A DNA stretch of 64,000 nt from Bacteroidia bacterium (GCA_030430575.1 JAUIKF010000023.1:1-64000); one strand, 5' to 3'. Shown: positions 44,325-53,551, counted from the stretch's first letter. Program-made: numbers and translations. Notes: generated by a model not told the origin, from the letters alone.

Positions 44325-45566
44325 ATGGATTTACTCAGATTCACCACAGCAGGTAGTGTAGACGACGGAAAAAGTACCTTAATCGGGCGCCTGCTTTACG
44401 ATACAAAGTCAATTTTTGAGGATCAGGTTGAGATCATGGAAGAGACCAGTAAGCGGCGAGGGGCAGATTACCTGGACTTGTCCTTGCTGACTGATGGGCT
44501 AAAAGCGGAGCGGGAGCAAGGCATCACGATCGATGTGGCTTATCGCTATTTTGCTACGCCAGAACGAAAGTTCATCTTGGCAGATACCCCTGGCCATATT
44601 CAATACACCCGAAACATGGTTACGGGTGCTTCAACTGCAAATTTGGCCATCGTCCTCATCGATGCCCGAAATGGGGTAGTAGAGCAGACCAAACGCCATT
44701 CGTTTATCGCTTCTTTGCTCCAAATCAAGCATATAGTGGTCTGCATTAATAAAATGGACTTGGTAGATTATAAGGAAAGTGTCTTTAATAAAATTAAAGA
44801 AGACTTTGAAGAATTCTCATCCAAACTAGATGTGCCAGATGTTCGCTACCTGCCTATCAGTGCTTTGAAAGGCGACAATGTGGTTTCACGGTCTGAAAAC
44901 ATGGATTGGTATGATGGACCTACATTGCTCTATACGTTGGAAAATGTCCATGTAGGGAGTGATCATAACCATGTGGACAGCCGCTTCCCAGTCCAGTATG
45001 TGGTCCGCCCACAATCAGATAAATTTCATGATTTTCGTGGATACGCAGGGCGCGTAGCGGGTGGGGTATTTAAGCCTGGGGACGAAGTCGTCGTGTTGCC
45101 TTCTGGCTATACCAGTACAGTCAAGTCAATTCACCTCTACGATGAACGCTTGGAAGAGGCCTTTGCCCCGATGTCAGTCGTTATGACTTTGGCTGACGAC
45201 TTGGACATCAGCCGGGGAGATATGATCGTCAAGCCCAATAATCAGCCCGATGTAGGGCAGGACTTGGAACTGATGATATGTTGGATGAATGAAAAAAAAC
45301 TCACGCCTCGCGGAAAATACCGCCTCAAACACACTTCGCGGGACGCCAGGTGCATCATCAAAGATGTTCGGTATAAGGTAAATGTGAACACGCTTCACCG
45401 CGTGGAAGATGACAAACAATTAGGACTCAATGATATTGGCAGAGTGGTGGTGCGAACAACGGTCCCAGTGATGCATGATGAATACCGAAAAAATCGCCTG
45501 ACGGGCAGTGTCATTTTGGTGGATGAATTTACCCATGAGACGGTAGCTGCAGGCATGATTCTTTAA
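44325..45566 (+). CDS. cysN: sulfate adenylyltransferase subunit 1 (GTPase)
   Basis: A 413-residue EF-Tu-like GTPase that drives ATP sulfurylase. The motifs are G1 GSVDDGKSTLIGRLLYD, G2-G3 EREQGITIDVAYRYF and ADTPGHIQYTRNM, and G4 VCINKMDLVD. Two beta-barrel domains follow (DFRGYAGRVAGGVFKPGD, then GDMIVKPNNQPDVGQ). There is no fused CysC domain, consistent with the separate cysC upstream. Only four bases separate it from the TauE-type gene, so the two are co-transcribed. Confidence 0.95.
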   Translation: MDLLRFTTAGSVDDGKSTLIGRLLYDTKSIFEDQVEIMEETSKRRGADYLDLSLLTDGLKAEREQGITIDVAYRYFATPERKFILADTPGHIQYTRNMVTGASTANLAIVLIDARNGVVEQTKRHSFIASLLQIKHIVVCINKMDLVDYKESVFNKIKEDFEEFSSKLDVPDVRYLPISALKGDNVVSRSENMDWYDGPTLLYTLENVHVGSDHNHVDSRFPVQYVVRPQSDKFHDFRGYAGRVAGGVFKPGDEVVVLPSGYTSTVKSIHLYDERLEEAFAPMSVVMTLADDLDISRGDMIVKPNNQPDVGQDLELMICWMNEKKLTPRGKYRLKHTSRDARCIIKDVRYKVNVNTLHRVEDDKQLGLNDIGRVVVRTTVPVMHDEYRKNRLTGSVILVDEFTHETVAAGMIL

Positions 45567-45570
45567 TGAT

Positions 45571-46377
45571 ATGGAAATACTAGGCTATGGGCTAGCGGTG
45601 GTGATAGGGCTTGTCATGGGACTCATGGGAGGGGGAGGAGCCATACTCGCTGTAATGGTATTTCTCTACATTTTTCAAATTCCCGATATAGACTTAGTCA
45701 CTGCCTACTCTATCATGATGATAGGGCTAGGGGCTACAGTCGCGACTATTCGACATGCCCAGAAGGGGAATATCGCATTTAAAATGGGGCTTATTTTTGC
45801 GATTCCTGTCATTTTAGGGACGTATTTTGCCAGAATTTACCTCATCAATTTAATCCCAGACCCCATTTTTAGCATTGGGACACTAGATATCAGCAAAAGG
45901 CTATTTATCTTAAGTATCCTGTGTATCCTTCTGTTGTATGCTTCCGTCAGAATGATCCGTTCTGCAAATCAAAAACAAGATTCTGTTGAATCAAAAGTGG
46001 CAGATACCCCTTATGTAAAAGTCATTCTATTGGGGCTTGCCATCGGTTTACTATCAGGTCTTGTAGGTGCGGGTGGCGGATTTCTGATCATTCCTGTGCT
46101 GGTCATGTTTCTTCATTTCCCGATCAAGAAAGCCATCGGTACAACCCTTCTGATCTTAGCCATGAAGTCATTTATCGGCTTTATAGGGGATATGCAAGCG
46201 GGTCGAGACATCGACTGGGCATTCTTAGGCATTTTTGGGACTTTAGTAGTTATTGGGGTGCTTATTGGCGTTGTCCTCTCTTCTCGTGTCCCGTCGCAAA
46301 AACTCCGTCCAGCCTTCGGTTGGTTTATTTTATCGATGGCGAGTTTGATTTTGGTTAAAGAATTTTTGCTGATCTAA
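45571..46377 (+). CDS. TauE/SafE-family sulfite/sulfonate or sulfate transporter
   Basis: A 268-residue integral membrane protein with eight or so helices and the internal repeat of TauE/SafE: the first copy begins GLVMGLMGGGGAILAV and the second GLLSGLVGAGGGFLIIPVL. Members move sulfite, sulfonates or related anions. Its place directly after cysN suggests transport of a sulfur anion for this pathway, import or export not determined. Its stop overlaps the btpA start (TAATG). Confidence 0.85.
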   Translation: MEILGYGLAVVIGLVMGLMGGGGAILAVMVFLYIFQIPDIDLVTAYSIMMIGLGATVATIRHAQKGNIAFKMGLIFAIPVILGTYFARIYLINLIPDPIFSIGTLDISKRLFILSILCILLLYASVRMIRSANQKQDSVESKVADTPYVKVILLGLAIGLLSGLVGAGGGFLIIPVLVMFLHFPIKKAIGTTLLILAMKSFIGFIGDMQAGRDIDWAFLGIFGTLVVIGVLIGVVLSSRVPSQKLRPAFGWFILSMASLILVKEFLLI

Positions 46378-47162
46378 TGTTGTCTCCCAAAGCCATAATA
46401 GGGATGATCCATTTGGCTGCCTTGCCTGGCACGCCGAAAAACACTTTTTCCCCTTCCCAAATCATCGATCAGGCCCTCCAGGAAGCCGAGACCTATCAGC
46501 GTGCAGGAATTGATGCGATTGGATTGGAAAATATGCATGACTTGCCTTATCTGAAAGGGCAGGTAGGCCCAGAGGTCATCGCAACAGCTTGTTTAGCTGC
46601 CTATGAGGTAAAGCGCCTGACAGGCCTTCCTTGTGGCCTGCAGCTCCTTGCTGGCGCCAATCAGGCCGCTATGGCCGTAGCATTTGCAGCTAATCTGGAC
46701 TTTATCCGAGCAGAGGGCTATGTATTTGCCCATGTCGCAGATGAGGGGATCATCGAAGCAAGCGCAGGAGAGCTATTGCGCTATCGGCGTCATATCGGAG
46801 CTGAGAACGTTGCCGTTTTTAGTGACATTAAGAAGAAACACAGCGCCCATGCCATCACAGCTGATGTAGACTTAGTCGAAACTGCTAAAGCAGCAGCATT
46901 TTTTCTGAGTGATGGACTCATCGTCACAGGAACCGCAACAGGAGAACCCGCCTCGCTTGACGATGTCAAGCAAGTGAAAGAAGCAGTGGACCTGCCGGTG
47001 ATGGTGGGATCTGGCGTGACGGTGGATAATGTTTTGGACTATCTGGCGATTGCAGATGGCCTGATCGTGGGAACGTACTTCAAGCAAGGAGGAGACTGGC
47101 GAGAAGCGCCTGACTATGAGCGGGTTATGCGATTTATGGAAAAAGTTAGGGAAGAAAAGTGA
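46377..47162 (+). CDS. BtpA/SgcQ-family protein
   Basis: A 261-residue TIM-barrel-like protein. The motifs GMIHLAALPGTP, GIDAIGLENMHDLPY, AAYEVKRLTGLPCGLQLLAGAN and GLIVTGTATGEP are typical of the BtpA/SgcQ family. BtpA stabilises photosystem I in cyanobacteria, and SgcQ is a predicted sugar-related enzyme, so the biochemical role is open. It overlaps the TauE-type gene by one base and is the last gene of the sulfate operon. A convergent hairpin follows. Confidence 0.85.
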   Translation: MLSPKAIIGMIHLAALPGTPKNTFSPSQIIDQALQEAETYQRAGIDAIGLENMHDLPYLKGQVGPEVIATACLAAYEVKRLTGLPCGLQLLAGANQAAMAVAFAANLDFIRAEGYVFAHVADEGIIEASAGELLRYRRHIGAENVAVFSDIKKKHSAHAITADVDLVETAKAAAFFLSDGLIVTGTATGEPASLDDVKQVKEAVDLPVMVGSGVTVDNVLDYLAIADGLIVGTYFKQGGDWREAPDYERVMRFMEKVREEK

Positions 47163-47254
47163 TTGCGGAACAAGGATTGGAGAACAAGGATTGAAGAAGG
47201 GAAATAGCCTCCTTACTTCATAAATTATCATTCCTTGTTCGATATTCGTCAATC
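47161..47254. terminator. convergent hairpin with the 20-bp dispersed repeat
   Basis: The arms GATTGCGGAACAAGGATTGG (47161-47180) and 47227-47254 (TCATTCCTTGTTCGATATTC and GTCAATC) pair with small bulges. Inside, TTGAAGAAGG pairs with CCTTACTTCA. It lies between the convergent btpA-like and L,D-transpeptidase genes and probably acts as a shared terminator. The right arm is repeated exactly at 17791-17810. Confidence 0.55.
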
Positions 47255-47257
47255 TCC

Positions 47258-47869
47258 CTAATGCCTAATCGCCACCTTAGTCCCCACAGACAAAAAGGGA
47301 TACAATTCATTTACATCTTTATTTTGCATGGAAATGCATCCTAAGGTCCAATTGAAGCGATTGGGGATGGCATAGTCCTGGCCATAAGGTACGCCGTGGA
47401 TGCCGATTTCTCCCCCAATATTTGAACTGGCAGGGATCTGGCCTTCTGCAATCGCTTGGCGATGTTTTTTCCATGAATCCGCTGTAGGGTAATCTATCCA
47501 GATGAATTTTTGCCATTTGGGATGCTCCCGCATTCCTCGGATGTGGAAGGTGCCTTCTGGGGTACACTTATCCCCTTGGCGCAATTTGTCATCTATTGGG
47601 TTTTCTCCAAAAACAACCGCATAATGCTTGACAACGATGCTATCCGCTATGAAAGAGAGTTGGTAGGCAGATTTATGGATTCGCACATAGCAGTCCTTGC
47701 CTTCCAGACCGAGATAAGCCAACCTATTACTTAAGTCGACCGCATACAATGAATCTTTGGGCTCAGCCTGAGGAAGTTCCTGCCGGAAAAAAGGTTCAGG
47801 CCTCCAAAAGATGGTCAATAAAGCGCATCCAAGAACTAAGAGCAATAAGAGATAAAAAAGGGTACGCAT
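47258..47869 (-). CDS. L,D-transpeptidase (YkuD family)
   Basis: A 203-residue envelope protein with one N-terminal membrane helix (MRTLFYLLLLLVLGCALLTIF). The YkuD domain has CTPEGTFHIRG, the HG motif EIGIHGVPYG and the catalytic Cys in WTLGCISMQNKDV. These enzymes form 3-3 peptidoglycan cross-links or attach proteins to the wall. It lies downstream of the ABC exporter on the same strand, with a long hairpin spacer between. Confidence 0.86.
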   Translation of the reverse strand: MRTLFYLLLLLVLGCALLTIFWRPEPFFRQELPQAEPKDSLYAVDLSNRLAYLGLEGKDCYVRIHKSAYQLSFIADSIVVKHYAVVFGENPIDDKLRQGDKCTPEGTFHIRGMREHPKWQKFIWIDYPTADSWKKHRQAIAEGQIPASSNIGGEIGIHGVPYGQDYAIPNRFNWTLGCISMQNKDVNELYPFLSVGTKVAIRH

Positions 47870-47879
47870 GGGGAGGTAA

Positions 47880-47997
47880 TTTTGAATGTTGAATGAAAGA
47901 ATTTTGAATGGGAATTTGGGATTAAATGATAATTATTGATTCACAATTCACTCCTCCCTCATTCAAAATTCATCATTCTCCATTCAAAATTATTTCA
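47880..47997. repeat. TTTTGAATGTTGAATG inverted-repeat spacer
   Basis: TTTTGAATGTTGAATG and GAATTTTGAATGGG on the left are complementary to TCATTCAAAATTCATC and CCATTCAAAATTATT on the right. It separates the L,D-transpeptidase from the ABC exporter. Confidence 0.6.
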
Positions 47998-49902
47998 CTA
48001 TCTATATCCTTCGGCTTGCAGCTCAAAAAGTTCTGCATAGCGTCCACGTAAGGCATGAAGCTCTTCATGGGTGCCCATTTCTAGCCGTTTGCCTCCCTCA
48101 AGCACAAGAATCCGGTCCGCCATACGGACGGTGGAGAATCTATGGGAAATCAATACCGCTGATTTTCCTGCTGTCAACTCAGCGAAACGCTGAAAGACCT
48201 CATACTCAGCGCGGGCATCCAAGGCGGCAGTGGGTTCATCTAGGATCAGAAGGGAAGCGTCACGCATATAGGCGCGTGCCAAGGCGATCTTTTGCCATTG
48301 GCCGCCAGACAGTTCTACCCCTTGATTGAACCGCCTGCCGAGGCGTTGTTGAAGGCCATCAGGCAATTGGCTGATCACGCTGTCTGCCAAGCTCAAAGAG
48401 GCAGCTTCCTCAATTCTAGGCACATCTTCTTTGGCCTCGATCCTACCAACGGCGATGTTTTCAGAGGCACTGAGGTGAAAGCGGACAAAGTCTTGGAAGA
48501 TGACCCCAATGGCCGCCCGATAAGCTGTCAAGTCATATTCTTTAATGTCACGACCATCTAATAAGATACGCCCTTCGTCGGGGTCGTAAAGACGTGCTAA
48601 TAGCTTAACCAGGGTAGTTTTGCCTGCACCATTTTCCCCTACCAGCGCCAATTTTTCGCCTGCATGTAAGTGAAAAGAAAGATCTTTTAAGACATAGGCA
48701 TCTGTTTTCGGATATTTGAATGTGACGTTTTCAAATGTGAACCCTTGTTTAATCTTTTTGGGAAAGGGAAGCGCCTCCGGCGTAGAGGTGATTTTAGGTT
48801 CCATTTCAAAAAAATCGAACAGATCCTGCAAGTACAATGCGTTTTGGGCAATGCTTGAAAAACGAGAAAGAATACCACGTAATAGGCCTCGAAGCCGTGA
48901 AAAAGAGCCTGCCAGGAAGGTAAGGTCACCGATGGTCAATTGATCGCTTCCACTAAATATTGTGATGCCAAATACTTCTATTGGTACACCAATCGTCTGG
49001 AAAATGATGACAATATAGGCCGCATAATACCCTATATCTCCCAACCCGTTAAATACAAACCCCCAGATGGCCCGCTTGATCGCAAGGGCCTTATTGGCTC
49101 GGTAATATTTGTCGGCAAGCTTGGCAAAAGAAGTCCGAATAAAATCTGCCAACCCAAATATCTTCATTTCCTTGGCGGTCTCATCACTGGCCCCGATGTA
49201 TCGGAGGTAGTCGAGTTCTCGACGTTCTGGTGTCCAGTTTCTCGCGAGTGAATAGCTTCGCTGATTGAAGTAAGTTTCACTCAGGAAGGCCGGAATCACT
49301 GCCAAAACGAGCAAAAGGATCAACCAAGGATTGAATATCACCAATCCTGCCCCCAGGAATATGATGGTAATCATATCTTGAACTTGGGTGAACATCTGTG
49401 ACATCAGGACAACTCGCCCAGTCGTCTGACGGCGAGCTCGCTCTAGCTTGTCATAAAAAGTTGCATCCTCAAATTGGGGGAGATCCAATTTGGCAGCATG
49501 TGCAATTAGGCGCTCCGATGTCTTATTGGAAAATAGGTCTCCCAGTAAGGCATCCATCAAGCTGACCGCCCTGCTCAGCAAGGCGCTCAATAAGGCCAGG
49601 GCAAATTCAAATGCCACATAACGCCACATACTTGCCATGTCGCCACCCGTATGGCTTGCCAATAAGACAACCTCATCAATGATGAGCTTTCCGATATAAA
49701 GCGCTGTGACAGGTATCCCTGCTTGTAGGACACGTAATAGGCTGTTGGCCAGGGTCATGGGGGGGTGAGTCACCCAGACCAGTTTGAGAAAGCGTGGAAG
49801 GCTTTTGAGGGCTTGGAGATTCTCCCGCCAGCTAAGCGGTTTTTCTCGCTCCCAGGGTTTACTCGTTTTTTTTACTCCAAATATTCTAGAAAAAAATGAC
49901 AT
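47998..49902 (-). CDS. ABC exporter (fused permease and ATPase)
   Basis: A 634-residue type IV half-exporter. An N-terminal six-helix membrane domain (about 45-330) is followed by an ATPase domain: Walker A GENGAGKTTLVKLL, Q-loop VIFQDFVRF, signature LSGGQWQKIALARA, Walker B LLILDEPTAALD and the H-loop ISHRFSTV. The membrane part (PPMTLANSLLRVLQAGIPVTALYIGKL) resembles lipid or peptide exporters. Substrate unknown. A minus-strand TATATTTG at 50075-50082 could be its -7 box, but no -33 was found. Confidence 0.88.
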   Translation of the reverse strand: MSFFSRIFGVKKTSKPWEREKPLSWRENLQALKSLPRFLKLVWVTHPPMTLANSLLRVLQAGIPVTALYIGKLIIDEVVLLASHTGGDMASMWRYVAFEFALALLSALLSRAVSLMDALLGDLFSNKTSERLIAHAAKLDLPQFEDATFYDKLERARRQTTGRVVLMSQMFTQVQDMITIIFLGAGLVIFNPWLILLLVLAVIPAFLSETYFNQRSYSLARNWTPERRELDYLRYIGASDETAKEMKIFGLADFIRTSFAKLADKYYRANKALAIKRAIWGFVFNGLGDIGYYAAYIVIIFQTIGVPIEVFGITIFSGSDQLTIGDLTFLAGSFSRLRGLLRGILSRFSSIAQNALYLQDLFDFFEMEPKITSTPEALPFPKKIKQGFTFENVTFKYPKTDAYVLKDLSFHLHAGEKLALVGENGAGKTTLVKLLARLYDPDEGRILLDGRDIKEYDLTAYRAAIGVIFQDFVRFHLSASENIAVGRIEAKEDVPRIEEAASLSLADSVISQLPDGLQQRLGRRFNQGVELSGGQWQKIALARAYMRDASLLILDEPTAALDARAEYEVFQRFAELTAGKSAVLISHRFSTVRMADRILVLEGGKRLEMGTHEELHALRGRYAELFELQAEGYR

Positions 49903-50168
49903 GTAGAAAGGAACGCATGTCAGACCCGGATGTTTATGGTGGGGGGATAGATTCCCTAAAACGGGATGTACTTAATTGATGATTACGGGAAAAAGGAAGG
50001 GGTTATGGGTTTCTAATTGAATATTTGAGAAAAAATTGGCTTTTAGGGCGTTATTAGGGGATAAATACCTAAAGCAAATATAGGTGCGGATTTTGGAAGT
50101 TGTTTGAATTGGTCGACAAATAGCAGTGAGAGGGGTATAAGTGGCAATATTAAAGCGACAAGATAAAA

Positions 50169-50894
50169 TTAAAGCAAGTTCAACATGCCCAAAATCCGTT
50201 CTTTATAAGTCCTTCCGATGGGGAGTTGTTCCTCCAAAATGGTCAGATGCCCTTCTTGGGTATCAATACTTTCAATGGCGTTGACATTTATAAGATAATT
50301 GCGGTGGCACCTGACAAAAGTTTCTGGGAGCCTGGGTTCCAATTCTTTCAAGGATATCTTGACGTTGAGGCGTCTTTTTCCCAAAACAAGGGTGCTGTAG
50401 TCCTTTCTTACTTCAATCCAGATGATGTCTTCAAAGAGGACTTTCAGGAGTTTATGACCTACTTTGACAAAAAAGCTATCGCCTTTAATGGTAGATTTTG
50501 GCAGGGATTGGGTGGCTTTTTGAGCTTGGTTCATCTGAGCCAATTCAATCACCATTTTTAATTCTTTATTAGAAAATGGTTTCAAAATAAATCCCATGGG
50601 AAACAGTGATTTGGCCCGATCAAAACTCTCTTCATCATGAGAGTCTGCTGTAAAAATGAGCGTTAGCTCTTTCTTTTTTTGCAATTCCTGGGCAAGTGTG
50701 ATCCCATCCATGTTTCCTTTTGGGGAAACATCTATGAGGGCAATATCAGCAGAGTGGGCGTTAAAAGCAGTCAATGCATCTTTTGCATTGTCTACTAAAT
50801 CCACGAGTTCATATTGCAGATCCTCGATTACGGTTTTGATTTTTTCAGTATTACTATATTCACCCTCTATAGCAAGTACCTTTACTTTTTCCAT
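50169..50894 (-). CDS. LytTR-family response regulator
   Basis: A 241-residue two-domain regulator. The receiver (about 1-120) keeps the phosphoacceptor in ADIALIDVSPKGNMDG, a Thr in LIFTADS and the Lys in GFILKPFSN. The acidic pocket reads VLAIEGE, so one of the usual two acidic residues is a glycine. The C-terminal LytTR DNA-binding domain (about 140-240) contains IIWIEVRKDYSTLVLG and FVRCHRNYLINVNAIESI. No histidine kinase is adjacent, and targets are unknown. Confidence 0.88.
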   Translation of the reverse strand: MEKVKVLAIEGEYSNTEKIKTVIEDLQYELVDLVDNAKDALTAFNAHSADIALIDVSPKGNMDGITLAQELQKKKELTLIFTADSHDEESFDRAKSLFPMGFILKPFSNKELKMVIELAQMNQAQKATQSLPKSTIKGDSFFVKVGHKLLKVLFEDIIWIEVRKDYSTLVLGKRRLNVKISLKELEPRLPETFVRCHRNYLINVNAIESIDTQEGHLTILEEQLPIGRTYKERILGMLNLL

Positions 50895-51485
50895 ATCCTT
50901 CCCTATTACCTGGTTAAAGTGTGGTTTATTATCCCCAATATCGAACCCATTAAGTGCCTATTTTAGACTGGAAGTATAGAGGTAAGTCACATTTCCAGCT
51001 ATAAAGGACACTCATGCATAATTTTATGCAAGAAGGAATCTCTCATTGGGAGAAAGCGACTACAAGCTTTATGAAAAGTAAAAGTGAGGTGGTGAAAAAG
51101 TCTGATTAACCACACTACAATCAATTTTTGCTCCCTTATCGCTTTTTATCTTATCCTAAAGATCTTGATAAAGAATTTCTCATTCTTTACCCATAGAAAT
51201 TAGACAACAAAAGCAAGAAAGCTTTGAAAATATTACGTAATGAATTCCTTTGTTAAAGTACTACCTTCCATCAATTAAGTACCCAATATTACGGATAGCT
51301 GAATGAATTTCCAAATTTTGAGAGCTATTCGTTCAATATTGGATGTGCAATGGACTATATTTGATGAAATAGAGGGTTTTAGAGTAGTTATGCAGAAAAA
51401 TGGGAGGATAGTTAAACTGTATAAATAACAAATTCAGTTTATCGAATAAAAAATGTACGTATTTTAACGTATAAAAATTTTGCCT
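50895..51485. other. AT-rich spacer without a supported gene
   Basis: This 591-base gap lies between arsS and the LytTR gene (both minus). It contains a 16-base palindrome TGCATAATTTTATGCA (51015-51030), a plus-strand frame of 31 codons (51014-51109, MHNFMQEGISHWEK) with no recognised homology, and otherwise AT-rich sequence. A promoter for the LytTR gene must lie near the left end, but no clear TAnnTTTG box was found. No RNA gene was recognised. Confidence 0.5.
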
Positions 51486-52538
51486 TCAAATAGTCTCTCC
51501 TCCACAGCTAGAGCCCGCTCCAGCAGTACAACCATAGCAGTGTTGGTTCAGGATTATATCTCGTTCATTTAATGACTTTAGGTTGAAATCACGGATGTGA
51601 TTGGGGGCATTTCCGGCAAGCTTTAGGTCTAGCATTTGGTTGAAGTCACAGTCATATAGGTGACCATCCCACCCTACAGAGAGGGTGTTTCTACACATGA
51701 CCCCTAAGGCAGCTTCAGGATTGAATGCATTGACAAGTTCTTCCATATAGGTTTCGTACTTACCTGTATTGACCAGGTAGTCGAGGAATCGACTGATAGG
51801 AAGATTGGTGATCGCAAACAAGTTATTGAAAGAAATGCCATAGCCATCTCTGAGTTTTTTCTTAAACTGGGCTTCCAGCGTTCCTTGAGAATCGGGCAAA
51901 AAAGCCCCAGAAGGGTTGTATACAAGGTTTAGGGTCAATCCTGATCCTTCAACGCCATATCCAACGGCATTGAGCATAGTGAGGGCTCGAATGGATTTTT
52001 CAAAAACGCCTTCACCCCGTTGGGCATCTGTCCTTCTAGCGGAAAAGTAAGGCAGGGAGGATACCACTTCGACATTGTGTTTTTTGAAAAAATCTGGCAG
52101 ATCGTAATATTTTTTGTTGGCAACTATTATCGTAAGATTACATCTAACCAGAATATTTTTTTTCATTTCGGACAACTTCTCCACAAACCACCGAAAATGA
52201 GGATTCATCTCAGGTGCCCCTCCCGTCAGGTCCACCGTACTAATAGAAGTTCCTTCAAGCGCATCCAAGCACATTTGCATGGTTTCTTTTGTCATGATCT
52301 CCTTCCGGTCGGGACCCGCATCCACATGGCAATGCTTGCATACTTGATTGCACATTTTTCCAACATTCACTTGAAAGATGTCCAGGGCAGTAGGTTTTAA
52401 TGGCAGCATACCAATTTCCGCCATCTTGCTGGAAAAAGGCGCTACGCCTATGCTTTCTGCATCTGAAAGAATGCCGAGTTGGCGTTCGATATTGGCAAGC
52501 TCATGAGCCTGCGCTTTTAACGATTTTGTTAGTTTCAT
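51486..52538 (-). CDS. arsS: arsenosugar biosynthesis radical SAM protein
   Basis: A 350-residue radical SAM enzyme. The cluster motif is CNQVCKHCHVDAGPDR, with TGGAPEMNPHFRW following, and the C-terminal DUF3641 region ends in CYGCTAGAGSSCGG. These features define ArsS, which adds a 5'-deoxyadenosyl group to dimethylarsinous acid in arsenosugar synthesis. It starts in the stop codon of its partner (TAATG overlap at 52538). An arsM methyltransferase is not seen in the window. Confidence 0.9.
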   Translation of the reverse strand: MKLTKSLKAQAHELANIERQLGILSDAESIGVAPFSSKMAEIGMLPLKPTALDIFQVNVGKMCNQVCKHCHVDAGPDRKEIMTKETMQMCLDALEGTSISTVDLTGGAPEMNPHFRWFVEKLSEMKKNILVRCNLTIIVANKKYYDLPDFFKKHNVEVVSSLPYFSARRTDAQRGEGVFEKSIRALTMLNAVGYGVEGSGLTLNLVYNPSGAFLPDSQGTLEAQFKKKLRDGYGISFNNLFAITNLPISRFLDYLVNTGKYETYMEELVNAFNPEAALGVMCRNTLSVGWDGHLYDCDFNQMLDLKLAGNAPNHIRDFNLKSLNERDIILNQHCYGCTAGAGSSCGGETI

Positions 52539-52873
52539 TACATTAACATTTCATTGGCCTTGTTCATCATCTGTACACCATGGACCAAGGAAGCTCCCCC
52601 ACGAATAGCTGTGGCCACATGTACTGCTTCCATCATTTCTTCCTCCTCACACCCTTTTTTTATCGTGTCCTTGGTGTAAGCATCTATGCAATAAGGACAT
52701 TGAATAGTGTGGGCAACTGCGAGGGCAATAAGCGACTTCTCCCGAGCTGTCAGCGCCCCATCTTTAAAGACACTGCCGTAGTAGTCAAAAAATTTTTTTC
52801 CAAGTTCTTCTTGCCAGTCTGTTACTTTGCCAAATTTTGCAAGGTCTTCAGGATTGTAATATGTATCTGCCAT
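52538..52873 (-). CDS. arsenosugar-associated peroxidase-like protein (AhpD fold)
   Basis: A 111-residue carboxymuconolactone-decarboxylase-fold protein. The redox CxxC is in AHTIQCPYCIDAYT, with the helix ATAIRGGASLVHGVQ after it. The linkage to arsS by a TAATG overlap matches the arsenosugar-associated peroxidase-like family. It may protect or supply reducing power to the pathway. It is divergent from the RidA-type gene at 53039. Confidence 0.87.
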   Translation of the reverse strand: MADTYYNPEDLAKFGKVTDWQEELGKKFFDYYGSVFKDGALTAREKSLIALAVAHTIQCPYCIDAYTKDTIKKGCEEEEMMEAVHVATAIRGGASLVHGVQMMNKANEMLM

Positions 52874-53038
52874 AGGTTATATATTTGTGTATTGCGACAC
52901 GAAGGTATCAAATTAAAGGTAGTTTTTAGTGCAGGTTTGCCACATGGGCGACAAAGCGAGCCCTGAAACTTTTAGCCAACTGATGAAAAGCATATCTTCG
53001 CATTTCTGTTTCTAGTAGGTAGATCGTAATTTTAACCA

Positions 53039-53449
53039 ATGGATAGCAAAGTAGTTCAAGGCAAAGCCACTCCCCGCGGAAAATTTCCCCATGTAAAGCG
53101 CGTCGGTGATTTTATTTTTATATCTGGTACAAGCTCTCGGAGGCCTGACAACACGTTTGTGGGGGTTGAAGTGGATGAAATGGGCACCACCAATTTGGAC
53201 ATCAGAGCGCAGACTCGCGCCGTCATCGAGAATATCAGTGATATTTTGAAGAGCGTCGGTGCTTCCCTGGAAGACGTCGTAGACATTACGACCTTCCTCG
53301 TCAATATGAATGACTTTGGGGGATACAATCAGGTCTATGGAGAAATCTTTGGATTTGATGGACCCACCCGAACTACTGTTGCCGTCCACCAATTGCCTCA
53401 TCCACACTTACTGATCGAAATTAAAGCAGTAGCTTATAAGAAGGTTTGA
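53039..53449 (+). CDS. RidA-family 2-aminomuconate deaminase
   Basis: A 136-residue RidA-fold protein. The features [41 protein letters not shown] and [23 protein letters not shown] fit the 2-aminomuconate deaminase branch better than generic RidA. It would convert 2-aminomuconate to 4-oxalocrotonate. The next genes (a 4-oxalocrotonate-decarboxylase-like protein and tryptophan dioxygenase) support this. A TATCTTCG element at 52993-53000 may be its -7 box. Confidence 0.82.
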   Translation: MDSKVVQGKATPRGKFPHVKRVGDFIFISGTSSRRPDNTFVGVEVDEMGTTNLDIRAQTRAVIENISDILKSVGASLEDVVDITTFLVNMNDFGGYNQVYGEIFGFDGPTRTTVAVHQLPHPHLLIEIKAVAYKKV

Positions 53450-53551
53450 GGTTTTGGGTTTTGAGTTCAGGGTCTATTTTGAAAATCTATCCTGACTTTT
53501 ACTCCCTAATCTTTGAACCAAAAACACAAAACACAAAACTTAAAACTTTTC

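Noticed and set aside
51014-51109. 31-codon plus-strand frame in the AT-rich gap
   Set aside because: It is too short and without homology or promoter to be called; a chance frame is more likely.
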